From Arthrobacter globiformis (GTDB lineage: Bacteria; Actinomycetota; Actinomycetes; Actinomycetales; Micrococcaceae), in the NCBI RefSeq assembly GCF_003261175.1, contig NZ_QLNP01000072.1, positions 1 through 50,592 on the forward strand: a DNA stretch of 50,592 bases, read 5' to 3'. This document shows, one piece after another, positions 35,977 to 44,664 of this stretch. A program made the position numbers and the translations under genes. Numbering within the stretch: the stretch's first letter is position 1; every line of letters starts with the position of its first letter. The notes below the pieces were generated by a model. The model was not told the origin of the DNA, ran no database searches, and was given only the letters and a program-made list of their open reading frames with translations.

Positions 35977-35990
35977 GACTGTAAACAGTC
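35977..35990. promoter_or_regulatory. GntR-type operator 3 (GACTGTAAACAGTC)
   Basis: Third perfect copy of the palindrome found at 32451 and 32478, here 25 bases before the start of the regulator gene. It implies autoregulation and identifies the regulator of the cluster. Confidence 0.75.
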
Positions 35991-36014
35991 GACCTCTGAC
36001 CTTGGGAGAATCCG

Positions 36015-36671
36015 ATGGCTGCGACAGCAACCCTGCTGGGACTGGAAAAGAAAAGCCTCCGCGAGCAGGCGCTGGCCGCGCTGCGCACCGCCATCACCAG
36101 CGGAGCGCTCGAGCCGGGCCGCCACCTTGTGGAAACCGAGCTGTCCGAGATGCTGCAGATCAGCCGCGGAACGCTCCGGGAGGCCCTGCGGCAGCTTCAG
36201 CAGGAAGGCCTGGTGTCCGCGGGAACCCGCGGGAGGCTCTCTGTCCGCCACCTGGATGCCAAGGAAATCCGCGACATCTACTCCGTCCGGGCGGCCCTGG
36301 AATCTCTGGCTGCCCGCACACTGTGTGAACTGCCGGACCGCCAGCACGTCATCGGGTCGCTCCGCGCAGCCATCCAGGCGATGGAAGCGTCCACCCACGG
36401 CACGCTGGAGGAGCGGGTCGAATCCGACCTCGACTTCCACCGCACCATGTGCCGCCTCACCGGCAACGAGACCCTCCTCCACTCGTGGGAATCCCTGGAA
36501 GGGTCCATCCGGATGTCCATCATGTTCGCCGGGCTCGAAAAGGGCGTTCGCAACATGAGCGTGGACCGGCACAACGACATCGTCGCCGCCATCGAAACCG
36601 GCGACGCCACCCTGGCCCGCAACACGATCCGCGAGCACATGGACTCCGCCGCGGCCGTACTCGTCGCATAG
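36015..36671 (+). CDS. GntR family regulator, FCD (FadR) subfamily
   Basis: A 218-residue regulator. The N-terminal winged helix has GRHLVETELSEMLQISRGTLREALRQL; the C-terminal FCD domain carries the metal-site residues in DLDFHRTMCRLTGNE and HNDIVAAIETGD...REHMD. It sits at the end of the island, with its own terminator-insulated promoter and the palindrome GACTGTAAACAGTC before it. The three matching palindromes suggest that it represses both operons until a pathway metabolite binds. Confidence 0.93.
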   Translation: MAATATLLGLEKKSLREQALAALRTAITSGALEPGRHLVETELSEMLQISRGTLREALRQLQQEGLVSAGTRGRLSVRHLDAKEIRDIYSVRAALESLAARTLCELPDRQHVIGSLRAAIQAMEASTHGTLEERVESDLDFHRTMCRLTGNETLLHSWESLEGSIRMSIMFAGLEKGVRNMSVDRHNDIVAAIETGDATLARNTIREHMDSAAAVLVA

Positions 36672-36810
36672 GCCCCTGACGTGCGGTCCTGAACCCGGCC
36701 GTCGTCGGCGAGTCCCGTCCGACACGCCTTCAGCGCGTTTAGGCGGCAAAAGCCCTGGGTACCTGAACCAGTGCACCGTACGACTCATCGGTCCCGGAAA
36801 GGCCGTGATC

Positions 36811-37704
36811 ATGGATCGCCACACATCCGCCAACTGGGCCTCGGGCCACACCATTGAGGACGCCGTCCTGGACATCCTCATCCCCACGTGCGACCGGCCG
36901 GCCGAGCTTGCCGTCACGCTGGCCGGGCTTGCGGCGCAGGAAGGCCCGGTCTTCCGCCTGGTGATTAGTGACCAGTCGGACGGGCCGCCGGCCTGGGAGC
37001 ATCCGCCGGCAGCCAGCCTGCTCCGGGTTCTTCGTGCGCAGGGCACCGCCGTCGAACTGCATCGGCACATGCCGCGCCGCGGCCTCGCCGAACACCGCCA
37101 CTTTGTCCTGGAGCGGGCACGGGCGGACAAAGTGCTGTTCCTCGATGACGATATCTGGCTGGAGCCGGGCGCCCTGGCCAGAATGAGTGATGCCCTCGAT
37201 GACCTGGGCTGCGGCTTTGTGGGAATGGCCCCTCAGGGTCTTTCCTTCTTGGACGACCGCCGCCCCGACCAGACCGGAACCTTCACGCCATGGCAGGGAC
37301 CGGTGACCCCCGAGCGCATCCGTCCCGGCGAGGAGGGTTTTGAGCGGTGGCCGCTGCACAGCGCAGCCAACCTGAGCCACCTGAGCACGGAGCTGGGACT
37401 GAAATCGGGGCAGTGGATTCCGTACAAGGTGGCTTGGCTGGGCGGGTGCACCATGTTCCGCCGCCAAGCCCTGGAGGACGCGGGAGGTTTCCGGTTCTGG
37501 ACTCAGCTCCCGCCCGAGCACTGCGGTGAGGACGTGGTGGCCCAGTGGCGGGTGATGGAAAAGTTCGGCGGCGCCGGCATCCTGCCCACGGGCGCCGTCC
37601 ACTTGGAATCTCCCACCACGGTCACGGACCGCCGGGTGGAGGCCTTCGACATCGTGCTGGCGGACGGCCCGGCGGCGGCAGGTTCCGCCGTCCCGGACCC
37701 CTGA
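36811..37704 (+). CDS. Family 2-like glycosyltransferase
   Basis: A 297-residue GT-A fold protein: LDILIPTCDRPAELAVTLAGL opening, DQSDG, HRHMPRRGLAEHR and the metal-binding FLDDDIWLEPGAL. The later GGCTMFRRQALEDAGGF and HCGEDVVAQWR segments are typical of GT2-like enzymes. It has no membrane segment. An in-frame GTG at 36805 is nearer to the GGAAAGG site, but ATG 36811 gives better spacing. Acceptor and sugar are unknown; no polysaccharide genes lie nearby. Confidence 0.85.
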   Translation: MDRHTSANWASGHTIEDAVLDILIPTCDRPAELAVTLAGLAAQEGPVFRLVISDQSDGPPAWEHPPAASLLRVLRAQGTAVELHRHMPRRGLAEHRHFVLERARADKVLFLDDDIWLEPGALARMSDALDDLGCGFVGMAPQGLSFLDDRRPDQTGTFTPWQGPVTPERIRPGEEGFERWPLHSAANLSHLSTELGLKSGQWIPYKVAWLGGCTMFRRQALEDAGGFRFWTQLPPEHCGEDVVAQWRVMEKFGGAGILPTGAVHLESPTTVTDRRVEAFDIVLADGPAAAGSAVPDP

Positions 37705-37721
37705 GTCCGCAGCGGTCCGGC

Positions 37722-37727
37722 TATACT
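37722..37727 (+). promoter_or_regulatory. -10 element, near-leaderless S4 gene
   Basis: TATACT lies 11 bases before the ATG at 37739, and no ribosome binding site is visible between. The transcript would start within about 5 bases of the ATG, so translation is probably leaderless or almost so. No clear -35 is present. Confidence 0.45.
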
Positions 37728-37738
37728 CGGCTGCAATC

Positions 37739-38122
37739 ATGAGCAGCCTTCCCTCAGCCCCCGCCACCGTCCGCGTCGACGCCTGGCTGTGGGCGATCCG
37801 CGCCTACAAGACCAGGTCCGCCGCCACCGCCGCGTGCCGTGCCGGGCATGTGCGCATCAACGGTAACCCGGCCAAGGCCTCGCAGTCACTCGTCCCCGGC
37901 GACACTGTGCGCGTCCGCCAACCCGGTTATGAGCGCATCCTCGAGGTGCGCCGGCTGATCGCCAAGCGGGTGGGGGCGGAGGCGGCGTCGCACTGTTTCA
38001 AGGACCATACGCCACCCCGGCCCGTGGCGCCGGCGCTCGGGCTGCCGCAGCGGGACCGCGGGACCGGCCGGCCCACCAAGAAGGACCGCCGGGAAATGGA
38101 GCGCCTGCGCGGAGCGGGCTAA
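37739..38122 (+). CDS. S4-domain RNA-binding protein, Hsp15/RqcP-like
   Basis: A 127-residue protein with an S4 domain (VRVDAWLWAIRAYKTRSAATAACRAGHVRINGNP, residues about 10-45) and a basic C-terminal tail ending GRPTKKDRREMERLRGAG. Proteins of this group bind stalled 50S subunits carrying peptidyl-tRNA. It has no ribosome binding site and a -10 close to the start, so translation is likely leaderless. Confidence 0.9.
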   Translation: MSSLPSAPATVRVDAWLWAIRAYKTRSAATAACRAGHVRINGNPAKASQSLVPGDTVRVRQPGYERILEVRRLIAKRVGAEAASHCFKDHTPPRPVAPALGLPQRDRGTGRPTKKDRREMERLRGAG

Positions 38123-38157
38123 CAGCGGCCGGCTAACTGCGGCTTGGGCACATCGCC

Positions 38158-38808
38158 TCAGTCCTTAACCTGCTCCCGACCTTCCCGCACCTCGAACTCC
38201 CCTACCTCCAGGTCGGCGGCACCAAATGCGGCGGGCAGGAGGGTCAGGTGGACGGCACCTGACGACGTCGCCTTGCTTCCGCCCAGGGTGAAGGCCGACG
38301 GCGTGACGCCGGGCTCGAAAAGCCGCTTGCCCTGGCCCAGGACCACCGGGAAGATGATCAGCCGGTACTCGTCCACCAGGCCGGCGTCGTGCAGGGCCCG
38401 GACCAGCCGGTAGCTGCCGTGGACCTGGAGCTCCCGGCCCGGGCCTGATTTGAGGTCGTCAACGGCTTCGAGGAAGTTCGCTGGAAGGATGGAGGTGTTG
38501 TTCCAGGTCGCCTCGGTCAGCGTTGAGGACACCACGTACTTGGGCAGGTTGTTGAGCGCCGTGGCTACGGCGTCCTCCGGGTCCGTGACCTGCTCCCAGT
38601 AGGGCTGGAACATCTGGTAGGTGGTGCGGCCGAGCAGGATCGCGTCGGCTTCGGCGAACCACCCGTTCACGATCCTGCCCATGTCCTCGTCGAAGAGCGG
38701 CACCAGCCAGCCGCCGAACTCGAAGCCGCCGCTGGTGTCCTCGTCCCTGCCGCCCGGACCCTGCATGACGCCATCGAGGCTCACGAACGTGTGAACCGTG
38801 AGCTTCAT
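38158..38808 (-). CDS. Dihydrofolate reductase-like protein (RibD C-terminal domain)
   Basis: A 216-residue member of the RibD_C/DHFR-like family, common in actinomycetes, with TVHTFVSLDGVMQGPGG, DAILLGRTTYQMF and LQVHGSYRLVRALHDAGLVDEYRL. It probably reduces a pterin-like or other substrate with NADPH; the specific function is unknown. ATGA overlap with the DUF4389 gene upstream makes it the last gene of a three-gene leftward operon. Confidence 0.88.
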   Translation of the reverse strand: MKLTVHTFVSLDGVMQGPGGRDEDTSGGFEFGGWLVPLFDEDMGRIVNGWFAEADAILLGRTTYQMFQPYWEQVTDPEDAVATALNNLPKYVVSSTLTEATWNNTSILPANFLEAVDDLKSGPGRELQVHGSYRLVRALHDAGLVDEYRLIIFPVVLGQGKRLFEPGVTPSAFTLGGSKATSSGAVHLTLLPAAFGAADLEVGEFEVREGREQVKD

Positions 38809-40535
38809 GACAGCCCTCTCGGTGGAGTGGTTTGTGGACTGACGACCGGGCGTTCGTTTGGATCGGCAGGCCCCATGTCGAGTCGGAACGGAGGATATTC
38901 GTCCCGCATCAGCGCCACGTATGCCGCGACGCGGTAAACCCAGCGGTTGAGGCCGATTAGCAGGTCGAACAGGGTTCGGAGGTACCTGCCGGTGAACAGC
39001 AAAATGACGCCGGCGATGAAGGCCAGCAGCGTGAGCAGGGAGACCGCGCTGCCTGCCGTGTAGCGGCCGGCGTCGCCGGCAAAGTCGTCGTCGGAGGAGG
39101 CCACCCAGGTACGCGTGGATCCCGCGAGCACACCCACAATCATGAGGTGCGGAATGGCAAGCAGCCAGGACTTCACCAGCACCAGGCCGCGCGAGAGGTG
39201 GTCCGGGTAGTCGACGTCAAAGTCGGCCGGGTAGTCGGTGCGGGCAAGGGTGAAGGGCGGGTAGCGGTCCGTTCCGATCGCCGTGAAGGCGTAGAAGGAC
39301 ACCCGCCAGCTCCAGCGCAGCACGCCCACGTTGAAGTTGAACAGCGAATGCGGGTAGCGGGCGGTGAAGAGGATGGCGAACCACGCCACGATGCTGGTGA
39401 TGATCAGTGCGAACCAGAGGAAGAACAGGACGATCAGGTGCGGGATGGCCAGGAACCATTTGACCAGCCACATCCACCGGGACAACGCAGGGTCGATGTG
39501 TCCGGTCAGGCGGGCCGGGTACCTCGGGTTCTCAAATTGGTCGACGACGGAGGGCGGTGGCGGTGCGCCCGCCCCGCCGCCGGGGGCCGGATAGCCGGGC
39601 GCCGGATAACCCGGGGCCGGGTAGGCAACTGCCGGGTACGCGCCCGGCTGCATGCCGGGAGGACCTGCGCTGCCACCTGCACTTCCGTCCGGCACGGCAG
39701 GACTCGCGAACGGCCCGGTGGCGCCGGCAGCGGCGGGTGGCCCCGCCGTCGGGGTTTCCACTGGCGGGGCATGACCCGCGAGCGGCTGGCCAGCGGGATA
39801 GTGGCCGGGTTGGTACTGGCCTGGTGGATAGTGGGCCGGAGGAAGATGAGGCGGCGGCCCGTGCCGTCCGAGCCCCATCGCGCCCGCAACGATCAGCGGC
39901 ACTCCGATGACCAACAGCACGATCCCGGCAATGACCAGCCACAGGAACAGCGGCCAGAGCAGGTCGGAGCGGACGCCGGCCTGCAGATCCACAGAAACCG
40001 GTGCGGTGGCATCGGCGTTCATGACCACCACGGTCCAGCTGCCGGGAAGGACGTTCCATTTGAGTTCCTGCGTTCCGGTGCCTTCGGCGGATGCGACCCA
40101 GAAGTTCTGGGCACCCGGGCGGGCCGGGGTCCGCGTCCCCGGCACTTCGGTGTAATCGACCCTGAAGGGCCGCAGATTCAACTCGCGGATCTCGGAACGC
40201 TTGACTCCCTCGAGATAGCGCGCCGCGTCCTGCTGCGGTGCGATGCCAACGAAAATCCCCTTGCCGGGAGTGGCTGCCGCTCCGCGGAGCAGGATGCTGC
40301 CTGCCGTTTCCGAAGGAATGACGTCCGGCAGCCTGCCTCTGACCATGACGTCCAGTCCTGCCGTGGTGATGGCGGAGGACGCGGCGTCGAACCGGTGCGG
40401 CTGCGTAGTGAAGTAGCCTTCGTCGCGCTGCTGGAAGTTGAGCCAGCCCACCCCCGCCGCGCCCGCCAGCAGCCCCAGTCCGAGGAGCGCGGCGAGTGTA
40501 CCGAGGACGAGCATCACCATGCGGCCAGGTTTCAT
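38805..40535 (-). CDS. Membrane protein with two DUF4389 domains
   Basis: A 576-residue protein. A signal-anchor segment at residues 7-32 is followed by an extracytoplasmic region to about 190, a second membrane segment at about 195-220, and a Pro/Gly/Tyr-rich linker with repeats such as PGYPAPGYPAPG. Two DUF4389 repeats follow (about 345-445 and 455-560), each with YPARL/DYPADFDVDYPDHLSR, a conserved W and two membrane segments. Function unknown. ATGA overlap with the STAS-like gene and with the RibD-like gene. Confidence 0.85.
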   Translation of the reverse strand: MKPGRMVMLVLGTLAALLGLGLLAGAAGVGWLNFQQRDEGYFTTQPHRFDAASSAITTAGLDVMVRGRLPDVIPSETAGSILLRGAAATPGKGIFVGIAPQQDAARYLEGVKRSEIRELNLRPFRVDYTEVPGTRTPARPGAQNFWVASAEGTGTQELKWNVLPGSWTVVVMNADATAPVSVDLQAGVRSDLLWPLFLWLVIAGIVLLVIGVPLIVAGAMGLGRHGPPPHLPPAHYPPGQYQPGHYPAGQPLAGHAPPVETPTAGPPAAAGATGPFASPAVPDGSAGGSAGPPGMQPGAYPAVAYPAPGYPAPGYPAPGGGAGAPPPPSVVDQFENPRYPARLTGHIDPALSRWMWLVKWFLAIPHLIVLFFLWFALIITSIVAWFAILFTARYPHSLFNFNVGVLRWSWRVSFYAFTAIGTDRYPPFTLARTDYPADFDVDYPDHLSRGLVLVKSWLLAIPHLMIVGVLAGSTRTWVASSDDDFAGDAGRYTAGSAVSLLTLLAFIAGVILLFTGRYLRTLFDLLIGLNRWVYRVAAYVALMRDEYPPFRLDMGPADPNERPVVSPQTTPPRGLS

Positions 40536-41128
40536 GCCGGTTCCTTATCTCGGGCCCTGCGGCGGGCTGCCACCCGTGGTTCGGCATGGCTGGGTTGGGC
40601 GGTGCCCGGTTCCATGGCAGTTGCTTGGACGGCAGTTGCTTGGGCCGTGCGTGATCGGGCTGTGAATGGTCCGGCTTTGCGTTCCTGGGCTTTGCTGGTC
40701 TTGTCGCCGTGCTTGCCGTCCGGGTGCTTGTGATCGCCGTGTTGATGGTCTGCGTGCTTGCCGTCAGGGTGCTTGTGGTCGCCGCGGCCGTGAGTGAAGG
40801 AGGGGTGCGCGTGGATGCCCGGCCGGGGGTCCAGAATGCTAAGCCGGCAGGGTTTCTCGGACGTGCCTTCACCGCTGAGTTGCGTGAGCTGGGCAGGGTC
40901 ATGGAGCGCAGCGATGGTGTCCATGGCGGCACGGGCCATTGATAGGTCCAGAACAATTTCCTTGCCCGGCAGCAGGGTCCTGGCACGTCGCGCAACAACA
41001 TAAAGCGCCCGGATGTTGGCCGGCGTCAAGGTTCCGCGGACCTCGATGCAGGCACGCTCCATGTTCGCGTCGATGTGGACCACGACCTTGAGGCGGTGAT
41101 GACTTGAGGTGATGTCCACGGCACTCAC
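40532..41128 (-). CDS. STAS-like protein with His-rich repeat tail
   Basis: A 198-residue protein starting GTG. Residues 12-95 resemble a STAS anti-anti-sigma-like domain (IDANMERACIEVRGTLTPANI, IVLDLSMARAAMD). The centre holds two copies of GDHKHPDGKH separated by ADHQH (residues about 115-142), giving a His/Asp/Lys-rich stretch with possible metal binding. The tail is basic. Overlaps the DUF4389 gene by ATGA. The pairing of a STAS-like domain with this membrane protein is not a known system to me. Confidence 0.75.
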   Translation of the reverse strand: MSAVDITSSHHRLKVVVHIDANMERACIEVRGTLTPANIRALYVVARRARTLLPGKEIVLDLSMARAAMDTIAALHDPAQLTQLSGEGTSEKPCRLSILDPRPGIHAHPSFTHGRGDHKHPDGKHADHQHGDHKHPDGKHGDKTSKAQERKAGPFTARSRTAQATAVQATAMEPGTAQPSHAEPRVAARRRARDKEPA

Positions 41129-41369
41129 GTCCCCCGGGCGGGCAGTCGCTGCCCAAGTTGGCTCGGCCGGAACGCATCAAGGGACCGGATATTAAAGTTC
41201 ATGTGGCCTACGCCTCCCCGACTTCGTTGTCGGAACCGTGTCACGTCCAGAATGCACCCTGTCGCCAGCACAGGGAAGAGGCGTTCGGTGGAGCCCTGGC
41301 GGCGCAGGTCAACGAACGAGCGGCGCGGCGCGGATTGGTGTTGACCCGCCACCCGCCTAGCCTGTTCCT

Positions 41370-42917
41370 ATGCCTTCCAGCCAGGACCGTGCAGCAGGTT
41401 ACGACCCAGCAGCTCAAGACCCCACGTCGCAGGACCTGGTGCTGGCGTCCGTGAGGCTCCCCGGCGACACAGTGTGCTCCGACCTCCATGTTCGCGATGG
41501 CCGGGTGTCCGCAATTACCGCTGCGGGGGCGCGCGCCGGAGGTTTCAGGGCAGCGGGTGCCCAGGTGCTGGATCTCGAGGGACGCTTCGTCATCCCCGGG
41601 CTGTGGGATGAGCACGTCCACATGACGCAGTGGGCCCTGGCCGCCAACCGGATCGACCTGTCCGGTGCCGCTTCGGCGAGCGCCGCCGTCGAGCTTGTCC
41701 GGAAGCGGATTACCGCGACGGACCCCGGGGCTGAACCGGCCAGCACGGTGGTGGGCGCGGGCTTCCGCGACGCCATTTGGGACGACGTCCCGAGCGCCCA
41801 AACGCTCGACGACGTCACCCGGGGAGTCCCCACCGCCCTGATCAGCCATGACCTGCACTGCGTCTGGCTGAATTCGGCGGCCGCGCGCCGGTACGGAGTC
41901 CAGCTCCCGCCAGACGGCCTGCTCCGTGAGGAACCGGCGTTCGCCCTCACGCGCGAACTCGGAAAGCTGCCGGACGACGTCGTGGACAGCTGGGTGGGCA
42001 CGGCGGGCCCGGAAGCCGCCGCCCGCGGTGTTGTGGGCGTGGTGGACCTGGAGATGACATGGAACCGCGACGTCTGGCTGCGCCGGATCGGCGGCGGATT
42101 CCGTTCGCTGCGCCTTGACGCGGGGGTGTACCCGGAGGACCTGGAGCGGGCGGCCGCTGCCGGGATGCGGACGGGACAAATGGTCGACGGCGGTGCCGGC
42201 CTTCTGCGGGTGGGTCCGCTAAAGGTACTCATCGACGGATCCCTGAACACGCGCACCGCTTTTTGTGTTGACCCGTACCCGCACGGCGGGCATGGCATCC
42301 TGACCGTGAGTGAACCGGAGCTGGTTGCCCTGCTCGCCAGGGCCCGGGAGACGGGCTTCGTTCCGGCGGTCCATGCCATTGGCGACGGCGCCAATAAGGT
42401 TGCACTGGACGCCTTCGCTGAAGTTGGGATCGGCGGCCGGATCGAGCACGCCCAGTTTGTACGGCGGGAGGACTTCGCGCGGTTCGGTGAGCTTGGCCTG
42501 ACGGCCAGCGTCCAGCCCGCCCACGCACTCGACGACCGCGACGCCGCTGACACTAACTGGGCCGGCCGCACTGACCGGGCCTTCCCGCTGCGGTCGCTGC
42601 TGGACGGCGGGGCGCAGCTGGCTCTCGGTTCCGATGCGCCGGTGGCGGCCCTGGATCCGTGGCTGGCAATGTCCGCCGCGACCGCGCGGGTACGTGAAGA
42701 CGGCCGCGGCCCCTGGCACCCGGAGCAGGCCCTGACCCGCGAGGAAGCGCTGCTCGCCTCAACCCGTGGGCGAGGCCGGATCCGGGCCGGGGTGGTGGCT
42801 GATGTTGCCGTGCTGGATGCTGATCCCCTTGCCGTGTCCGATGCTGTGTTCGCCGGAATGCCCGTGGCTGCAACGCTGGTGGCCGGCCGGTTCACGTTCC
42901 GGGGCGCAGGGGTTTAG
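41370..42917 (+). CDS. Amidohydrolase family protein, YtcJ-like
   Basis: A 515-residue metal-dependent hydrolase. The HxH metal motif is in LWDEHVHMTQWALAA; PLKVLIDGSLNTRTA, HAIGDGANKVALDAF, RIEHAQFV and LGSDAPVAALDPWLAM are hallmarks of the YtcJ subgroup of imidazolonepropionase-like amidohydrolases. Substrate is unknown. It is transcribed alone. The ATG at 41370 is kept although the first 25 residues are low-complexity. Confidence 0.92.
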   Translation: MPSSQDRAAGYDPAAQDPTSQDLVLASVRLPGDTVCSDLHVRDGRVSAITAAGARAGGFRAAGAQVLDLEGRFVIPGLWDEHVHMTQWALAANRIDLSGAASASAAVELVRKRITATDPGAEPASTVVGAGFRDAIWDDVPSAQTLDDVTRGVPTALISHDLHCVWLNSAAARRYGVQLPPDGLLREEPAFALTRELGKLPDDVVDSWVGTAGPEAAARGVVGVVDLEMTWNRDVWLRRIGGGFRSLRLDAGVYPEDLERAAAAGMRTGQMVDGGAGLLRVGPLKVLIDGSLNTRTAFCVDPYPHGGHGILTVSEPELVALLARARETGFVPAVHAIGDGANKVALDAFAEVGIGGRIEHAQFVRREDFARFGELGLTASVQPAHALDDRDAADTNWAGRTDRAFPLRSLLDGGAQLALGSDAPVAALDPWLAMSAATARVREDGRGPWHPEQALTREEALLASTRGRGRIRAGVVADVAVLDADPLAVSDAVFAGMPVAATLVAGRFTFRGAGV

Positions 42918-43024
42918 GCGTCCTGCCGGATCGGCGGAAACTCGCCCACGCACCCTTACCGCCAAAAGCGTAGAGTGGCCTAAGACGCCTGATTCTTGGA
43001 CGCCATGCAGCTAAGGGAGAAATC

Positions 43025-43642
43025 GTGACGATTGACTGGGACGAAAAGAAAGCCCTGCTACAGGAACCGAACATCGCAGCAGTGACGCAACTGTGCGATG
43101 AACTTATGGAGAAGAAGCCGGGATCGACCGTTCCTTACATCGACCCCGTCCATGACGAGGACGAATGCCGGATTGTCAGCCTCCAGGTCAGCCCGGGCAA
43201 GGGAACCGAGTCCGGTTTCGTGTCCCATTTCAACGACGACGAGGCCGCCCGGCGGGCCACCCAGATCTACGAGCTCGCCGAGCTCGATCCGCGCTACGTC
43301 ATGCCGTGGAACGCCTACCCCTGGGTGCGCGACCCGGACATGCCCTCGGCCCTCAGCATCCAGGAGAAGACCGACGGCCTGCGCCCCTTCCGGCAGTTCA
43401 TGAAGATCAACAGGCGCGTCTCGGCCATCATTGCCCACGGGACCGACGCCGCCACCTTCCTGACGCTCTTCGAGAAGACCTACCACTACTCGCTCAAGAA
43501 CAACGGCATCAAGATCTACAAGGCCAGCGCGCTCGGCGGGCGGGCCTTTGCTGTTTCCGAGGCCAAGCAGGAAGAACTCCTGACCAAGAGCGTGGACGTC
43601 TACAAAGACGCCATGCAGCGCGCGGGCATCCAGCACCTTTAG
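43025..43642 (+). CDS. Uracil-DNA glycosylase-like protein
   Basis: A 205-residue protein, GTG start with a AAGGGAGAAATC leader. PGKGTESGFVSHFNDDEAARR and VMPWNAYPWVRD match the arrangement of GSGFISxxNxDxTA and WNxxPW motifs in a UDG-superfamily group, and IIAHGTDAATF stands where the second UDG motif would be. The canonical active site GQDPYH is not present, so glycosylase activity is doubtful. It is 26 bases upstream of the squalene-cyclase-like gene. Confidence 0.6.
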   Translation: MTIDWDEKKALLQEPNIAAVTQLCDELMEKKPGSTVPYIDPVHDEDECRIVSLQVSPGKGTESGFVSHFNDDEAARRATQIYELAELDPRYVMPWNAYPWVRDPDMPSALSIQEKTDGLRPFRQFMKINRRVSAIIAHGTDAATFLTLFEKTYHYSLKNNGIKIYKASALGGRAFAVSEAKQEELLTKSVDVYKDAMQRAGIQHL

Positions 43643-43668
43643 CACCGGTTTCCGGCTCGGATAGACAC

Positions 43669-44664
43669 GTGCTCGACTGGCTGCTCGATTCCGACCCCTC
43701 GATCCGCTGGCAGGTCCTGCGTGACCTGACGGATGCGCCTGCCGGGGAGGTTCGCGCCGAACGTGCCCGCGTGGCCACCGAGGGCTGGGGTGTGCGCCTG
43801 CTCGCCCTGCAGGGCGGCGACGGCCAGTGGGACGGCGGCACCTTCTTCCCTGTGCCGTATGACGGCTCCGAGCCGGGCCAGCCGTGGACCGCCACGACCT
43901 ACAGCCTGCTGCTCCTGCGGGACCTTGGGCTCGATCCGGGCAGTGAGGAGGCCCGTGCCGCCGTCCGGAAGGTGAGGGAGCACAGCCGCTGGGAGGAGGG
44001 CGGCCAGCCGTTCTTCGACGGCGAGGTGGAGCCCTGCATCAACGGCAAGGCCGTGGCCCTCGGAGCGTACTTCGGCGAGAATGTCGACGGCATCGTGCAG
44101 CGGCTGCTCCGCGAGCAACTGGCCGACGGCGGCTGGAACTGCGAGGCGGAACGGGGATCGGTGCGGTCGTCGTTCGCCACCACCATCAACGTGCTGGAGG
44201 GGCTGCTGGAACACGAACGGGCTACGGGCGGAACTCCCGAGTCCATTGCTGCCCGGAAGCGGGGCGAGGAGTACCTGCTGGAGCGCGTCCTGCTGCGGCG
44301 CAAGAGCACCGGCGAGCTGGTGGACCCGGACTGGCTGCAGTTTTCCTACCCGACCCGCTGGTTCTATGACGCGCTCCGCGGCCTTGACTATTTCCGCGAC
44401 GCTTCCTTCCAGGACGTATTTCTCAACGGCACGGGCGGACTGCCGGACAACCGCCTTGCCGAGGCCGTCGGCCTGCTCCGCTCGAAACGGCAGCCCGACG
44501 GAACCTGGCTGCTCGAGAACACCCACCCGGGACGCATCCACTTCGCCATGGAAGACGCCGACGGACGCCCCAGCCGGTGGAACACGCTTCGTGCCCTGCG
44601 CGTGCTCAGATGGTACGGCGGCTTTACCCCTCCATCAGCCGACGTCGGTGCTTCAGCTCCTTGA
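43669..44664 (+). CDS. Squalene-cyclase/prenyltransferase-like alpha-toroid protein
   Basis: A 331-residue protein with repeated QW-type motifs (GGDGQWDGG, LADGGWNCEAERGS, QPDGTWLLENTHPG) of the terpenoid-cyclase alpha/alpha toroid fold. The DXDD motif of class II cyclases is not seen, so it is probably not a classical squalene cyclase. Start is GTG 43669 (MLDWLLDSDPSIRWQ). The 3-prime end overlaps the hipA gene on the other strand by 41 bases. Confidence 0.75.
   Translation: MLDWLLDSDPSIRWQVLRDLTDAPAGEVRAERARVATEGWGVRLLALQGGDGQWDGGTFFPVPYDGSEPGQPWTATTYSLLLLRDLGLDPGSEEARAAVRKVREHSRWEEGGQPFFDGEVEPCINGKAVALGAYFGENVDGIVQRLLREQLADGGWNCEAERGSVRSSFATTINVLEGLLEHERATGGTPESIAARKRGEEYLLERVLLRRKSTGELVDPDWLQFSYPTRWFYDALRGLDYFRDASFQDVFLNGTGGLPDNRLAEAVGLLRSKRQPDGTWLLENTHPGRIHFAMEDADGRPSRWNTLRALRVLRWYGGFTPPSADVGASAP

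Noticed and set aside
30757-36671. Assignment to the D-apiose or sulfoquinovose transketolase pathway
   Set aside because: The kinase of the apiose route and the glycosidase and sulfo-sugar genes of the other are absent, so only the split transketolase is shared.
39147-40733. Open frame of 528 codons on the plus strand
   Set aside because: Antisense to the DUF4389 gene, low-complexity Arg/Gly-rich translation.
40706-40790. Tandem repeat that might be a CRISPR or satellite
   Set aside because: It is in-frame coding sequence of the His-rich protein (two GDHKHPDGKH copies) with no spacer structure.
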